Under the pieces are notes generated by a model. It was not told where the DNA came from, searched no databases, and worked only from the letters and a program-made list of their open reading frames with translations. The translations under genes were made by a program, and so were the position numbers. 64,000 nucleotides of DNA from Rufibacter psychrotolerans (lineage in GTDB: Bacteria; Bacteroidota; Bacteroidia; Cytophagales; Hymenobacteraceae), in assembly GCF_016924645.1 (NCBI RefSeq), contig NZ_JAFFJV010000013.1, positions 1 through 64,000 of the forward strand, read 5' to 3'. Position 1 is the stretch's first letter. Each line of letters opens with the position of its first letter. Positions 51,387-62,066 of this stretch are shown piece by piece.

Positions 51387-52571
51387 ATGAAAAAATGTTT
51401 ACTCACCCTCCTCCTGGTGGTTTCCATCCAGTGTTACAGCTTCGCCCAGGCAGATTTTTTTGAGCCGGGGTATGTTATTGTCAGAGGAGATTCCCTGAAA
51501 GGATTTATTGAACGAACCGATGAAACCAAGCTGAGCGTTGCTGTCAATTTCAAGGAAAACTCATCTTCTGCCGTGCGCCACTATGCGGTGGGTGAACTTG
51601 AAGGTTTCGGGTTCCCGAAGGACGGCTTGCACTTTGCGCCGGTGCCCGCCCAAATCCGTAGCATCTCTGCCACTGAGACAACCACCCGGTACGCTAAAAA
51701 ACTGGTGACAGGCTATACCAGCCTGTACAAATTGCAACTCCCCAGAACGGAGCAAGCGCAGGAGTACCTAAAAGACAATGAGCATGTTTACGTGCTAAAG
51801 AAAGACACCACCTTTTATACCCTGGCCCAGTATGAGGTACTAACTGACAACGGGTACCGGGTTGACAAAAGATACGTTGGGCTACTTATCTCCCTGCTCA
51901 ACGACTGCCCCACCATAGCACCGGCCTCGCTCCATAAGGTATCGTTCAAAGATGCGGCGCTTGCTCCATTGATCTCTAAATACAATTCCTGCAAGGACCC
52001 CGCCTCCGCCAACATTGCGCACACCTACAAGGCCAAAGCTATGGTGAAGTGGGGACCAGAGGCGGGCTATGCTACTGTGTACGCCCCCAATAAAGATGCT
52101 TTCCTCACCGACAAGGACGCCTTCCTGGGCGGAAACGGGTATTGGGCCGGTATCTCCTGGGACATTGTGGCCCCAAACGTGAGCCGCAGGTTCAGCACCA
52201 AACTGGGCCTCAACTACCTGAACATACGCTATGACTATCTCTCTAGAACCCGAAACGGGTACTCCGTCAAACCTTATGAAGTGAAGGAGCAAAGGCACAT
52301 GCTTAGGCTACCAATAGGTACCCAGTACAACTTCAACAACGCTCCGGGCAAGAAGATCTCTCCGTTTGTAAACTTCGGTTTAACCGCCCAATTCTCTGCC
52401 AACAGTGACTTTAAGCAGAAAGACATGGTCCCTTTTCTTCACATAGGCGCCGGAGCGTACGTGTGGCAATACAAAGTGATGGCCATGGTAGAGAATTTAG
52501 GGTTTAGGCCAGACAACGAAAAGGTGATTTCGCTTGGCGTAGGCTACACGTTCAAGAGCAAGGAGAAGTAA
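51387..52571 (+). CDS. Hypothetical outer-membrane beta-barrel protein
   Basis: This 394-residue exported protein has a signal peptide (MKKCLLTLLLVVSIQCYSFAQ). The N-terminal half (30-215) is a mixed domain containing GYVIVRGDSLKGFIERTDE. The C-terminal half looks like an eight- to ten-stranded barrel with alternating strands (KWGPEAGYATVYAP, RRFSTKLGLNYLNIRY, EQRHMLRLPIGTQYNF, PFVNFGLTAQFSAN), ending GVGYTF, typical of the PorT/OmpW-like group. Function unknown. Confidence 0.7.
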   Translation: MKKCLLTLLLVVSIQCYSFAQADFFEPGYVIVRGDSLKGFIERTDETKLSVAVNFKENSSSAVRHYAVGELEGFGFPKDGLHFAPVPAQIRSISATETTTRYAKKLVTGYTSLYKLQLPRTEQAQEYLKDNEHVYVLKKDTTFYTLAQYEVLTDNGYRVDKRYVGLLISLLNDCPTIAPASLHKVSFKDAALAPLISKYNSCKDPASANIAHTYKAKAMVKWGPEAGYATVYAPNKDAFLTDKDAFLGGNGYWAGISWDIVAPNVSRRFSTKLGLNYLNIRYDYLSRTRNGYSVKPYEVKEQRHMLRLPIGTQYNFNNAPGKKISPFVNFGLTAQFSANSDFKQKDMVPFLHIGAGAYVWQYKVMAMVENLGFRPDNEKVISLGVGYTFKSKEK

Positions 52572-52610
52572 CAGTTCCCGGTAAACATCTTCCCACCCAC
52601 AACCCAACCT

Positions 52611-52653
52611 CCCTCGCCCAGGCCATTTACCAAATAAAGGGCCTGGGCGGGGG
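52611..52653 (+). terminator. GC-rich hairpin downstream of the barrel gene
   Basis: CGCCCAGGCC pairs with GGCCTGGGCG. There is no T tract, so termination is uncertain. Confidence 0.5.
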
Positions 52654-52732
52654 AGAGTCGTTTCTTACCAGTGGCCTTGACGGGCCAAAAAGGCTACGGC
52701 CTTTGCATGCCTTGCTCAAGAGGTAAGCGAAA

Positions 52733-52774
52733 CCGGTTTTAAGCCAATTTTCCTGAAAAGAGGCGTAAAACGCA
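52733..52774. repeat. GTTTTGGGC palindrome, copy t
   Basis: CCGGTTTTAAGCCAA and AGGCGTAAAACGCAGG flank TTTTCCTGAAAAG. It lies upstream of pyrG. Confidence 0.6.
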
Positions 52775-52840
52775 GGGGCCGGACCCTCCTGGTCCCTCCT
52801 GCCCCGCCGCATCCAAACATTTTCCCGCCGGTTCCAATAA

Positions 52841-54502
<1,662 letters not shown>

Positions 54503-54517
54503 CCCTTATTAACTTCT

Positions 54518-56338
54518 ATGGATAGAAATTCAGCAATAGGCATGGGCCTGATTGCCGTGATTATACTGGCTTACAGTATATTCTTTATGAAAGGACCGGA
54601 GCCACAGCCGGTGCAACAGAAGAAAACAGCAACTACCGCCGCCCCGGCGGCCACCACCAATACCGCCAATGACTCCCTGGCCCTGGCCCAACGCGCTGCC
54701 CAACTGGGCGAGTTCGGTGCGCTGGCTACCGGCCAGAACCAGACCACCGTTCTGGAAAACCAGGTGCTCAGGATCACGTTAGGCACCCAGGGCGGAAAAG
54801 TAGAGCAGGTAGAACTGAAGAACTACAAAACCTGGGACCAGAAGCCCCTCATCTTGTTTGACAAGGAGAGCAGCCAGCAGGAGTTCACGTTCCAGACCAA
54901 GGGCGGCCGCAGCATCAGGCTGTCTGACCTGTTCTTTCAGCCCTCGGCGGTAACCAGCCTTACGGTAAATGAGAAGCCGGCCAAGGCCATCACCTTCACG
55001 GCCCAGGTGGCCCCCGGCCAATCCATTGAGCAGGTGTACACCCTGCGAGACGACTCCTATGAGGTAGGCTACCAGCTGAACTTCCGGGGCATGGAAGGCC
55101 TGGTGGCGCAGCAGCCCATCCAGCTGACCTGGACCGATGAGCTGAAGCGCCTGGAGAAAGACATCAAGCAGAACCGCAACCACTCTACCGTTAACTACTA
55201 CACCGCCGACGGCAGCTTTGACAACCTTTCGGCCAGCGCCACTGACCCTGAGAGCGAGAAAGTGGCGGAGCCGGTGAAATGGGTGGCCAACAAACAGAAC
55301 TTCTTCACGGCCGCCATCATTGCGCAGAACAACTTCGCCAGCGCAGAGGTGAGCAGTGCTTTCAACGCCGAGGACACCACCCAGGTAAAGACCCTGCAGT
55401 CTAAGCTGACCGTGCCGGTGGCCGACGCCCTGACCGGCAAAGCCAACTTCACCTACTTCTTCGGCCCCAATGACTACGATGTGCTCAAGAACGTGACCGA
55501 TGAGTTTGACCGCAACCTGGAGCTGGGCTGGGGCATCTTCGCGTGGGTGAACAAACTGCTCATCATTCCCGCGTTTGACTTCCTGGAAGACTTCATTGGC
55601 AACTACGGCATCATCATCATCCTGCTGGTACTCTACATCAAGCTGATCCTGAGCCCGCTTACCTACAAGTCGTACATCTCCATGGCCAAGATGAAGGTCC
55701 TGAAGCCCGAGATTGACGCCATCAAGGAGAAGCACGAAGGCGACATGCAGAAGACGCAGGCCGAAACCATGGCCCTGTACTCCAAGATGGGCGTGAACCC
55801 CATGAGCGGGTGTATTCCCATGCTGCTGCAGATCCCTATCCTGTTTGCCATGTTCAACTTCTTCCCTAACTCTATTGAGTTGCGGCAGGAGCCGTTCCTG
55901 TGGGCGCATGACCTGAGCACCTATGACGTGTTTGCCATGCTGCCGTTCACCATTCCGTTCTATGGCAACCACGTGAGCATGTTCACCCTGCTGATGACCG
56001 CCTCTACCATTCTGTACACGTGGTCTAACAACCAGGTAAGCTCCATCCAGGGGCCTATGAAGTTCTACTCGTACCTCATGCCGGTGATCTTCATGTTCGT
56101 GCTGAACAGCTTCCCGGCTGGTCTGAGCTTCTACTACTTCGTGTCTAACATTGTGACCTTCGGCCAGCAGGCCCTGATCAGACGCTTCGTAGACGATGCC
56201 ACCATCCGGAAGAACCTGGAAGAGTATCAGGAGAAGAACAAAGGAAAGGAGCCCAAAGGAGGCTTCCAGAAGCGCCTGCAGGAGGCCATGAAAGCCGCCG
56301 CAGAGCAGGAAGCCAAGCGCAAGAAAGGCACCAAATAA
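54518..56338 (+). CDS. yidC: Membrane protein insertase YidC
   Basis: YidC inserts membrane proteins alone or with Sec. The 606-residue protein has an N-terminal anchor (MDRNSAIGMGLIAVIILAYSI), a large periplasmic beta domain (about 85-330), and five core helices beginning near residue 345 (WGIFAWVNKLLIIPAFDFLEDF), with the family segment MGVNPMSGCIPMLLQIPILFAMFNF. The C-terminus is Lys-rich (AKRKKGTK), as often seen for ribosome contact. Probably co-transcribed with pyrG. Confidence 0.97.
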   Translation: MDRNSAIGMGLIAVIILAYSIFFMKGPEPQPVQQKKTATTAAPAATTNTANDSLALAQRAAQLGEFGALATGQNQTTVLENQVLRITLGTQGGKVEQVELKNYKTWDQKPLILFDKESSQQEFTFQTKGGRSIRLSDLFFQPSAVTSLTVNEKPAKAITFTAQVAPGQSIEQVYTLRDDSYEVGYQLNFRGMEGLVAQQPIQLTWTDELKRLEKDIKQNRNHSTVNYYTADGSFDNLSASATDPESEKVAEPVKWVANKQNFFTAAIIAQNNFASAEVSSAFNAEDTTQVKTLQSKLTVPVADALTGKANFTYFFGPNDYDVLKNVTDEFDRNLELGWGIFAWVNKLLIIPAFDFLEDFIGNYGIIIILLVLYIKLILSPLTYKSYISMAKMKVLKPEIDAIKEKHEGDMQKTQAETMALYSKMGVNPMSGCIPMLLQIPILFAMFNFFPNSIELRQEPFLWAHDLSTYDVFAMLPFTIPFYGNHVSMFTLLMTASTILYTWSNNQVSSIQGPMKFYSYLMPVIFMFVLNSFPAGLSFYYFVSNIVTFGQQALIRRFVDDATIRKNLEEYQEKNKGKEPKGGFQKRLQEAMKAAAEQEAKRKKGTK

Positions 56339-56360
56339 CAGCCTTTTAGTCCCTTAGAGA

Positions 56361-56388
56361 AAGCCCGGTTCACGCCGGGCTTTTTTTA
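56361..56388 (+). terminator. Rho-independent terminator of pyrG-yidC
   Basis: AAGCCCGG pairs with CCGGGCTT around TTCACG and is followed by seven T residues. Confidence 0.92.
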
Positions 56389-56593
56389 TGCGTTTTTCAT
56401 GAAACAACCTCAAAGCAAACCATTAGGCATCAACCACTTACAAACGCCCATCTAAACAAAAAAAGCAGGTAAAACCGGGATCTGTTTCCTAGTTCTGGAC
56501 GGGTGAAAAGGAGCCGAGACACGCCTATGTATGCCTCAAAAAGTGGCCAAACAGCCCATTAGCCAACACTAATCTGGTTAGTATTTGATCAAT

Positions 56594-56635
56594 CCTATTT
56601 TGGGGCTGTTTTCTCTAAATTGGCCCCAAAACAGC
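56594..56635. repeat. GTTTTGGGC palindrome, copy u (near perfect)
   Basis: CCTATTTTGGGGCTG and TGGCCCCAAAACAGC flank TTTTCTCTAAAT, close to the arrangement in copy q. Confidence 0.75.
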
Positions 56636-56940
56636 AGGGCCAACGCCCGGAAAGCAGCAATTCTGGACCGGAATCCGGGCACTTTGGAGGTGGTTTGGGG
56701 CGCTCTTTTGGTACTTAACCTGCTTTCGGCGGCCCTCTAAACCAGCCGGTCGCTCCTTCGGCAGCAGCCCGGGGCGGCGGGCCGCTGCCGCCCCGGCCAA
56801 CCCAAACCTAAAATGATAACTATCAGGGCTCTAAGCCTGCTTGATTCAACAAGATGGCAAACTCCGTTTTTGGGCCAAAATGGGGATAAATAACTGCAAA
56901 GTGTTAATAAGTCTTGGCTGCAAGTCTCTCCAAATTACCT

Positions 56941-56948
56941 TATCTTTG
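56941..56948 (+). promoter_or_regulatory. -7 box for the UPF0173-par-dapB-lepB operon
   Basis: TATCTTTG is an exact TAnnTTTG match. A leader of about 45 nt precedes the ATG at 57001. Confidence 0.55.
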
Positions 56949-57000
56949 TAAAAGCGTATGCTTTATCTGGTAGTTAAACGTCTCTATTGGCACAAGAAAG

Positions 57001-57681
57001 ATGAAAATCACTTATTACGGACAATCTTGCTTTCTTTTTGACATGGGTGGTACCAGGGTGCTCTTTGACCCCTTCATCACTCCAAATCCATTAGCATCTG
57101 AGATTGACATTGATTCCATAGAATGCGATTACATCCTGCTCTCGCACGGGCACGGAGACCACGTGGCAGACGCGGAGTACCTGCTCAAGAAGACCGGCGC
57201 CACCCTGGTGGCCATGTTTGAGATTGTGAGCTGGTATCAGAAAAAGGGTGTGGAGAACGTTCATCCTATGAACACCGGCGGAAAGGTGCACCTGCCCTTC
57301 GGTACGGTGAAGATGGTGAACGCTGTGCACTCCAGCTCATTGCCAGACGGAACCTACGCAGGCACCGCGGCCGGCTTTGTGGTAGAAAGCGCCGAGAAAA
57401 CCTTCTACTACGCCGGCGACACCGCCCTGCACATGGACATGAAACTGATTGGCGACCGTTATCGTTTGGACTTCGCGCTCCTGCCCATTGGGGACAACTT
57501 CACCATGGACATGGAAGACGCCCTGGTAGCGGCCAATTACGTGAACGTGAATAAAATCATCGGGATGCACTATGACACCTTCCCGTACATAGAGATTGAT
57601 CATGTGGAGGCCCTGGAGTTAGCCCGGCGCCAGCAGAAGGAGTTGATATTGATGGAGATTGGTCAAACATTAGAACTGTAA
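57001..57681 (+). CDS. UPF0173 metal-dependent hydrolase (metallo-beta-lactamase fold)
   Basis: This 226-residue protein has the metallo-beta-lactamase motif [16 protein letters not shown] (HxHxDH) near residue 50, YYAGDTAL with the metal Asp, and a C-terminal [12 protein letters not shown]. The UPF0173 start [13 protein letters not shown] is typical. Substrate unknown. It is the first gene of an operon with parA 8 bp downstream. Confidence 0.93.
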   Translation: MKITYYGQSCFLFDMGGTRVLFDPFITPNPLASEIDIDSIECDYILLSHGHGDHVADAEYLLKKTGATLVAMFEIVSWYQKKGVENVHPMNTGGKVHLPFGTVKMVNAVHSSSLPDGTYAGTAAGFVVESAEKTFYYAGDTALHMDMKLIGDRYRLDFALLPIGDNFTMDMEDALVAANYVNVNKIIGMHYDTFPYIEIDHVEALELARRQQKELILMEIGQTLEL

Positions 57682-57689
57682 CCTGTAGA

Positions 57690-58469
57690 ATGGGAAAGAT
57701 AATTGCCGTTGCCAACCAGAAAGGCGGGGTGGGAAAAACCACTTCGGCCATTAACCTGGCAGCCAGCTTAGCCGCTTTAGAATACAAGACCTTGCTGGTA
57801 GATGCTGACCCGCAGGCCAATGCCACCTCCGGCATCGGGTTTGACCCGAAAGACATAGAGAACAGCATCTACGAGTGCATGGTAGACAGCGTGCGCACCG
57901 AGGACATCATCATGTCTTCTTCCATCGATTACCTGGACCTGATCCCGTCGCACATTGACCTGGTGGGGGCCGAGGTGGAGATGATCAACCTGCCCAACCG
58001 CGAGGAGAAGATGAAGCAGGTGCTGGTGCCGCTCAAGGAGAAGTACGACTTTATCATCATTGACTGCTCTCCTTCTTTGGGTCTCATCACGGTGAACTCG
58101 CTCACCGCGGCAGACTCGGTGATCATTCCGGTGCAGTGCGAGTACTTCGCCCTGGAAGGTTTGGGCAAGCTCCTGAACACCATCAAAATCATCCAGTCTC
58201 GCCTCAACCCCGACCTGGAGATTGAAGGCCTGCTCCTGACCATGTATGACGTGCGCCTGCGCCTGTCTAACCAGGTGGTGGAGGAAGTGAAGATGCACTT
58301 CCAGCAGATGGTGTTTGACACCATTATCCCCAGAAACGTGAAGTTGAGTGAATCTCCAAGCTTTGGAGTACCGGCCATCTTGCATGACGCGGAAAGCAAA
58401 GGCGCCATCAGCTACCTGAACCTTGCCCGCGAGATTGTAGAGAAGAACGGAGTGGCGGTTGCCCAGTAG
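57690..58469 (+). CDS. parA: Chromosome-partitioning ATPase ParA (Soj)
   Basis: This 259-residue Walker ATPase moves ParB-bound origins. The deviant Walker A motif reads [11 protein letters not shown] at residue 8, with [12 protein letters not shown] and the Walker B-like [11 protein letters not shown]. Length matches chromosomal Soj/ParA. It is followed 23 bp later by parB, so the two form the usual pair. Confidence 0.97.
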   Translation: MGKIIAVANQKGGVGKTTSAINLAASLAALEYKTLLVDADPQANATSGIGFDPKDIENSIYECMVDSVRTEDIIMSSSIDYLDLIPSHIDLVGAEVEMINLPNREEKMKQVLVPLKEKYDFIIIDCSPSLGLITVNSLTAADSVIIPVQCEYFALEGLGKLLNTIKIIQSRLNPDLEIEGLLLTMYDVRLRLSNQVVEEVKMHFQQMVFDTIIPRNVKLSESPSFGVPAILHDAESKGAISYLNLAREIVEKNGVAVAQ

Positions 58470-58492
58470 TATCTTTAGAATAAATTACCTAC

Positions 58493-59419
58493 ATGTCTGA
58501 TAATTCAGCAAAGAAGAAACCCGGAGGCCTTGGAAGAGGCCTCAACGCCTTAATTGCGGGCAGTTATGACCGGAAAGCCCCCTCTACCCCAGAAGAAGCA
58601 TCATCCACCCTTAGCGCTGTCAATACCATCGCAGATATTAAATTAACCCAGATTGAGACCAACCCTTTCCAGCCACGTACCCACTTTGACCAGGTGGCGC
58701 TGGAAGAATTGGCTGAGTCTATCCGTGTACAGGGCATCATCCAGCCTATCACGGTCCGGCAGCTAAACGCCGAGGCGTACCAGCTCATCTCGGGTGAGCG
58801 CCGTTTCCAGGCGGCCAAGCTGGCCGGACTGGAGACCATTCCCGCCTACATCCGCAAGGCCGATGACCAGCAGATGCTGGAGATGGCCCTGATTGAGAAC
58901 ATTCAGCGCGAAAACCTCAACGCCATTGAGATTGCCCTGAGTTACCAGCGGCTCCTTTCTGAGTGTAACCTGAAGCAAGAGGAACTGGGCGAGCGCGTGG
59001 GCAAGAAACGCACCACCGTCACCAACTACCTGCGCCTGCTCAAATTACCGCCCGACATTCAGATCGGGATCAGGGACAACCTCATCTCCATGGGCCACGC
59101 CCGCGCGGTCATCAACATTGACGACGTGGAGAAGCAGCTGGAAGTGTACCGCAAGATTGTGAACGAGGAACTGTCGGTGCGCAAGGTGGAGGAACTGGTG
59201 CGTAACATCAACCTGGCCAATAAAAAGCCCGACCCACAGACCAAACTAGACCTTCATCCGTTTGAGAATGAAGTGAAGCGGGTAGAGTCAAGGCTTTCTT
59301 CTTATTTTGGTACCCGCATTCACGTAAAGGCCTCTGCCGAGGGCAAGGGGGAAATCAAAATCCCGTTTGTGTCGGTAGACGAGCTGAACCGAATCCTGGA
59401 AATCTTAAACTACGCCTAA
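58493..59419 (+). CDS. parB: Chromosome-partitioning protein ParB
   Basis: This 308-residue protein binds parS sites and hydrolyses CTP to clamp and spread. The Lys-rich N-terminus (KKKPGGLGRGLNALI) contacts ParA. The CTP-binding domain has NPFQPRTHFDQVALEELAESI and ISGERRFQAAKLAG. The next segment, MALIENIQRENLNAIEIALSYQ, leads to the helix-turn-helix DNA-binding region (EELGERVGKKRTTVTNYLRLL). No parS-like TGTTTCACGTGAAACA was noticed in the window. The next gene begins 1 bp after the stop. Confidence 0.97.
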   Translation: MSDNSAKKKPGGLGRGLNALIAGSYDRKAPSTPEEASSTLSAVNTIADIKLTQIETNPFQPRTHFDQVALEELAESIRVQGIIQPITVRQLNAEAYQLISGERRFQAAKLAGLETIPAYIRKADDQQMLEMALIENIQRENLNAIEIALSYQRLLSECNLKQEELGERVGKKRTTVTNYLRLLKLPPDIQIGIRDNLISMGHARAVINIDDVEKQLEVYRKIVNEELSVRKVEELVRNINLANKKPDPQTKLDLHPFENEVKRVESRLSSYFGTRIHVKASAEGKGEIKIPFVSVDELNRILEILNYA

Positions 59420-59420
59420 C

Positions 59421-60077
59421 ATGCGGCAGTTCGCGGCCCTGTGCTTCTTTTTTGTTGGTTCACTGGGCATCCATTTCGGCGGCACGGCACAGGTAGTAAC
59501 CACTGGCGCAGACTCTGCGCGGGTGGCTACTCCCCCGCCCGCTGCGCAGGCCCTGGACACTACCCAGCAAAAGGGCTTCAAGCACTGGAGCCGGCCCGCC
59601 AAGGCCGCCTTCTACTCGGCGGTACTGCCGGGGCTGGGCCAGGCCTACAACAAGAGCTACTGGAAGATTCCGCTGGTGTACGCCACCGGGGCCGTCATTG
59701 GCTTCTTCATCTACGACAATAACCGCAAGTACCAGGATTTCTCCAGAGCCATCAGAATCCGGTTTGACGGAGATCCTTCCACCATTGACGCCTACGCCGA
59801 AGACAACGTGTACGGGGTAGGCCGGCCCAATGACCAGGGAAGCATTAACCTGCGCTCCTCACGCGACTTCTTCCGCAAGTACCGTGACCTGGACATCATT
59901 CTGGGCGTGCTGGCCTGGGGCCTCAACGTGATGGAGGCGCACGTAGACGCCCACCTCAAAGCGTTTGACGTAAGCGAAGACCTTTCCCTGCAGGTAAAAC
60001 CCAACCTGTTGCCCCTGACCGGGGTTCCCACGCCTTCTTACTCGGCGGGTCTGTCCCTGCAACTTACCTTGAAATAA
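59421..60077 (+). CDS. DUF5683 family exported/membrane protein
   Basis: This 218-residue protein has a signal peptide (to about residue 24), a short linker, then the DUF5683 segment HWSRPAKAAFYSAVLPGLGQAYN. A membrane helix (VYATGAVIGFFIYDNN) follows, with RDLDIILGVLAWGLNVMEAHVDAHLK near the C-terminus. The family is restricted to Bacteroidota and lies conservatively between parB and dapB. Function unknown, probably envelope related. It starts 1 bp after parB. Confidence 0.9.
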   Translation: MRQFAALCFFFVGSLGIHFGGTAQVVTTGADSARVATPPPAAQALDTTQQKGFKHWSRPAKAAFYSAVLPGLGQAYNKSYWKIPLVYATGAVIGFFIYDNNRKYQDFSRAIRIRFDGDPSTIDAYAEDNVYGVGRPNDQGSINLRSSRDFFRKYRDLDIILGVLAWGLNVMEAHVDAHLKAFDVSEDLSLQVKPNLLPLTGVPTPSYSAGLSLQLTLK

Positions 60078-60081
60078 AACT

Positions 60082-60798
60082 ATGCGCATATTACTGATTG
60101 GGTACGGCAAAATGGGCCAGACCATTGAGCGGCTGGCCCTTGCCAAAGGCCACCAGATTGTGGGCCGCCTCACCGTACACGAGGCCGACCAGCTGGCCAA
60201 CTTCACGGCCGACCAGGTAGACGTGGCCATTGAGTTCACTAGCCCAGACGCGGCGGTGGGCAATATCCTTACCTGCTTCAGGAATAAAATTCCGGTGGTG
60301 GTGGGCACCACGGGCTGGCTGCAGCACCTGCCCACCATCAAAGAGAAATGCCAGGAACTGCAGGGCACGCTTTTCTATGCCTCTAACTTCAGCGTGGGCG
60401 TGAACCTGTTCTTCCACTTTAATGAGTACGTGGCCCGGAAGATGCAGCAGTACCCCGAGTACGGCGTGCAGGTGAAGGAAATTCACCACGTGCACAAGCT
60501 GGACCAACCCAGCGGCACCGCCCTCTCCATTGCCGACGGCATTCTCAGGCACTATCCGCAGAAACAGGGCTGGATCAATGACGTGACCCAGGAACCCGAC
60601 CTGCTGGGCGTGGTTTCTGAGCGCGAGGGCGAAGTTGTGGGCACCCACATTGTGCAATACACCTCAGAAAACGATACCTTTGAGCTACACCACATAGCAC
60701 ACAGCAGAGAAGGCTTTGCCTCTGGTGCCCTGCTGGCCGCCGAATGGCTGCCGGGCCGCCAGGGAATCTTTGGCATGACTGATCTGCTACAACTCTAA
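60082..60798 (+). CDS. dapB: 4-hydroxy-tetrahydrodipicolinate reductase DapB
   Basis: DapB reduces hydroxy-tetrahydrodipicolinate in the lysine/diaminopimelate pathway, which feeds peptidoglycan. In 238 residues it has the Rossmann loop LIGYGKMGQTIERLA, VVVGTTGWL, SNFSVGVNLFFHFNEY and the catalytic EIHHVHKLDQPSGTAL. It lies 4 bp after the DUF5683 gene and 10 bp before lepB. Confidence 0.97.
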   Translation: MRILLIGYGKMGQTIERLALAKGHQIVGRLTVHEADQLANFTADQVDVAIEFTSPDAAVGNILTCFRNKIPVVVGTTGWLQHLPTIKEKCQELQGTLFYASNFSVGVNLFFHFNEYVARKMQQYPEYGVQVKEIHHVHKLDQPSGTALSIADGILRHYPQKQGWINDVTQEPDLLGVVSEREGEVVGTHIVQYTSENDTFELHHIAHSREGFASGALLAAEWLPGRQGIFGMTDLLQL

Positions 60799-60808
60799 CT
60801 CTGATTGC

Positions 60809-61915
60809 ATGAGCATCCGTTTTTGGACCAAAAAGGAAACCAAGCCTAAAAAGAAAAAAGGCTTTTTCAGAGAATGGGGAGATGCCATTCTCTTTGCTGT
60901 TGTAGCGGCTACCCTCATTAGATGGGCCACGTTTGAGGCGTACACCATTCCCACGCCTTCCATGGAGAAATCCTTGCTGGTAGGCGATTACCTGTTTGTG
61001 AGCAAGCTGCACTACGGCCCGCGCACGCCCATCACGCCGCTGCAGGTGCCGCTCACGCACCAGACCATCTGGGGCACCAACATCCCGTCCTACTCAGATG
61101 CCATCCAGCTCAAGTCTTACCGCCTGCCGGGTTTTTCTTCCGTGAAGAACAATGATGTGGTGGTCTTCAACTGGCCCGCCGATGTAGCCCACCCCACTGA
61201 CCTTAGAATGAATTATATCAAACGCTGCATTGGCATTGCCGGCGACAAGATTCAGATGAAGGACATGCAGGTGTACATCAACGACAAACTGGTGCCGGAG
61301 CCCGAGCGCGTACAGTACGCCTACGGCCTGCTCACCACCACGCCCATCAACAGCAAGTTCTTCAAAGACAACGACATTACCGATGTGCAGGAAGCGTTTG
61401 GCGGCATTGGCTACGTGATCAACACTACCCCGGCCACGGCCGAAAAGCTCAAGGGCTTTGACTTCATCAAAGAAGTGGTGCTGTACAAAGACAGCGTAGG
61501 CTCTGTGCGGGCCGATGTGTTCCCGTTCAAGCCTTCTGTTTATCCTTACAACAAAGACAACTTCGGGCCGTTCATCATCCCCAAGGAAGGCATGACCGTG
61601 GACATCAACCCCCTGACCATTCCGCTCTACGAGATGGCCATCCGGAAGTACGAAGGCTATGCGCCCGAGGCAGTAGTGGTGCAGGAAGACAAAATCCTGA
61701 TCAACGGCCAGGAGATCAAACAGTATACCTTCAAGCAAAACTACTACTGGATGATGGGCGACAACCGCCACAACTCAGAAGACTCGCGCTACTGGGGGTT
61801 TGTGCCCGAAGACCACATTGTAGGCAAGGCGGTCCTGATCTGGATGTCGGCAGACCCTACGGAGAGCCTGTTCAACAAAATCCGCTGGAGCCGTATCTTC
61901 AAAGGAATTGAATAA
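60809..61915 (+). CDS. lepB: Signal peptidase I (LepB)
   Basis: This 368-residue membrane protease removes signal peptides. The N-terminal anchor (AILFAVVAATLIRWATF) precedes the catalytic Ser51 in TIPTPSMEKSLLVGDYLFV. The general-base lysine is Lys138 in NYIKRCIGIAGDKI, and the C-terminal box YWMMGDNRHNSEDSRYWGFVP is complete. The chain is longer than the E. coli enzyme because of a large insert (about 150-280), common in Bacteroidota. Last gene of the operon. Confidence 0.96.
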   Translation: MSIRFWTKKETKPKKKKGFFREWGDAILFAVVAATLIRWATFEAYTIPTPSMEKSLLVGDYLFVSKLHYGPRTPITPLQVPLTHQTIWGTNIPSYSDAIQLKSYRLPGFSSVKNNDVVVFNWPADVAHPTDLRMNYIKRCIGIAGDKIQMKDMQVYINDKLVPEPERVQYAYGLLTTTPINSKFFKDNDITDVQEAFGGIGYVINTTPATAEKLKGFDFIKEVVLYKDSVGSVRADVFPFKPSVYPYNKDNFGPFIIPKEGMTVDINPLTIPLYEMAIRKYEGYAPEAVVVQEDKILINGQEIKQYTFKQNYYWMMGDNRHNSEDSRYWGFVPEDHIVGKAVLIWMSADPTESLFNKIRWSRIFKGIE

Positions 61916-61919
61916 CACA

Positions 61920-61961
61920 GCCGTTTTAGGGCCAAATCTTCCAAAACAGGCCTAAAACACC
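61920..61961. repeat. GTTTTGGGC palindrome, copy v
   Basis: GCCGTTTTAGGGCC and AGGCCTAAAACACC flank a degraded centre, AAATCTTCCAAAAC. It lies directly after lepB and before its terminator. Confidence 0.65.
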
Positions 61962-61975
61962 CCGTACCTTTACCG

Positions 61976-62003
61976 AACGCCGGCCCTAAGCCGGCGTTTT
62001 TGG
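61976..62003 (+). terminator. Rho-independent terminator of the lepB operon
   Basis: ACGCCGGC pairs with GCCGGCGT around CCTAA, followed by TTTTT. Confidence 0.9.
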
Positions 62004-62066
62004 TGTAGGCTTTCGCCAAAGCAAAAAGAAGGGTTATATTGGCCGGATAAACCATTCCCGTCCCCT

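Larger units (their letters stand above)
56339..57000. other. 662-bp gene-free gap
   Basis: It contains a terminator at 56361-56387, palindrome copy u, a GC-rich hairpin region near 56758-56795 (GGGGCGGC with GCCGCCCC), and the promoter of the downstream operon. No frame has family features. Confidence 0.5.

Noticed and set aside
57690..59419. parS site near parAB
   Set aside because: The usual TGTTTCACGTGAAACA or a close variant was not seen in the window by eye. A computed search would be needed to exclude diverged sites.
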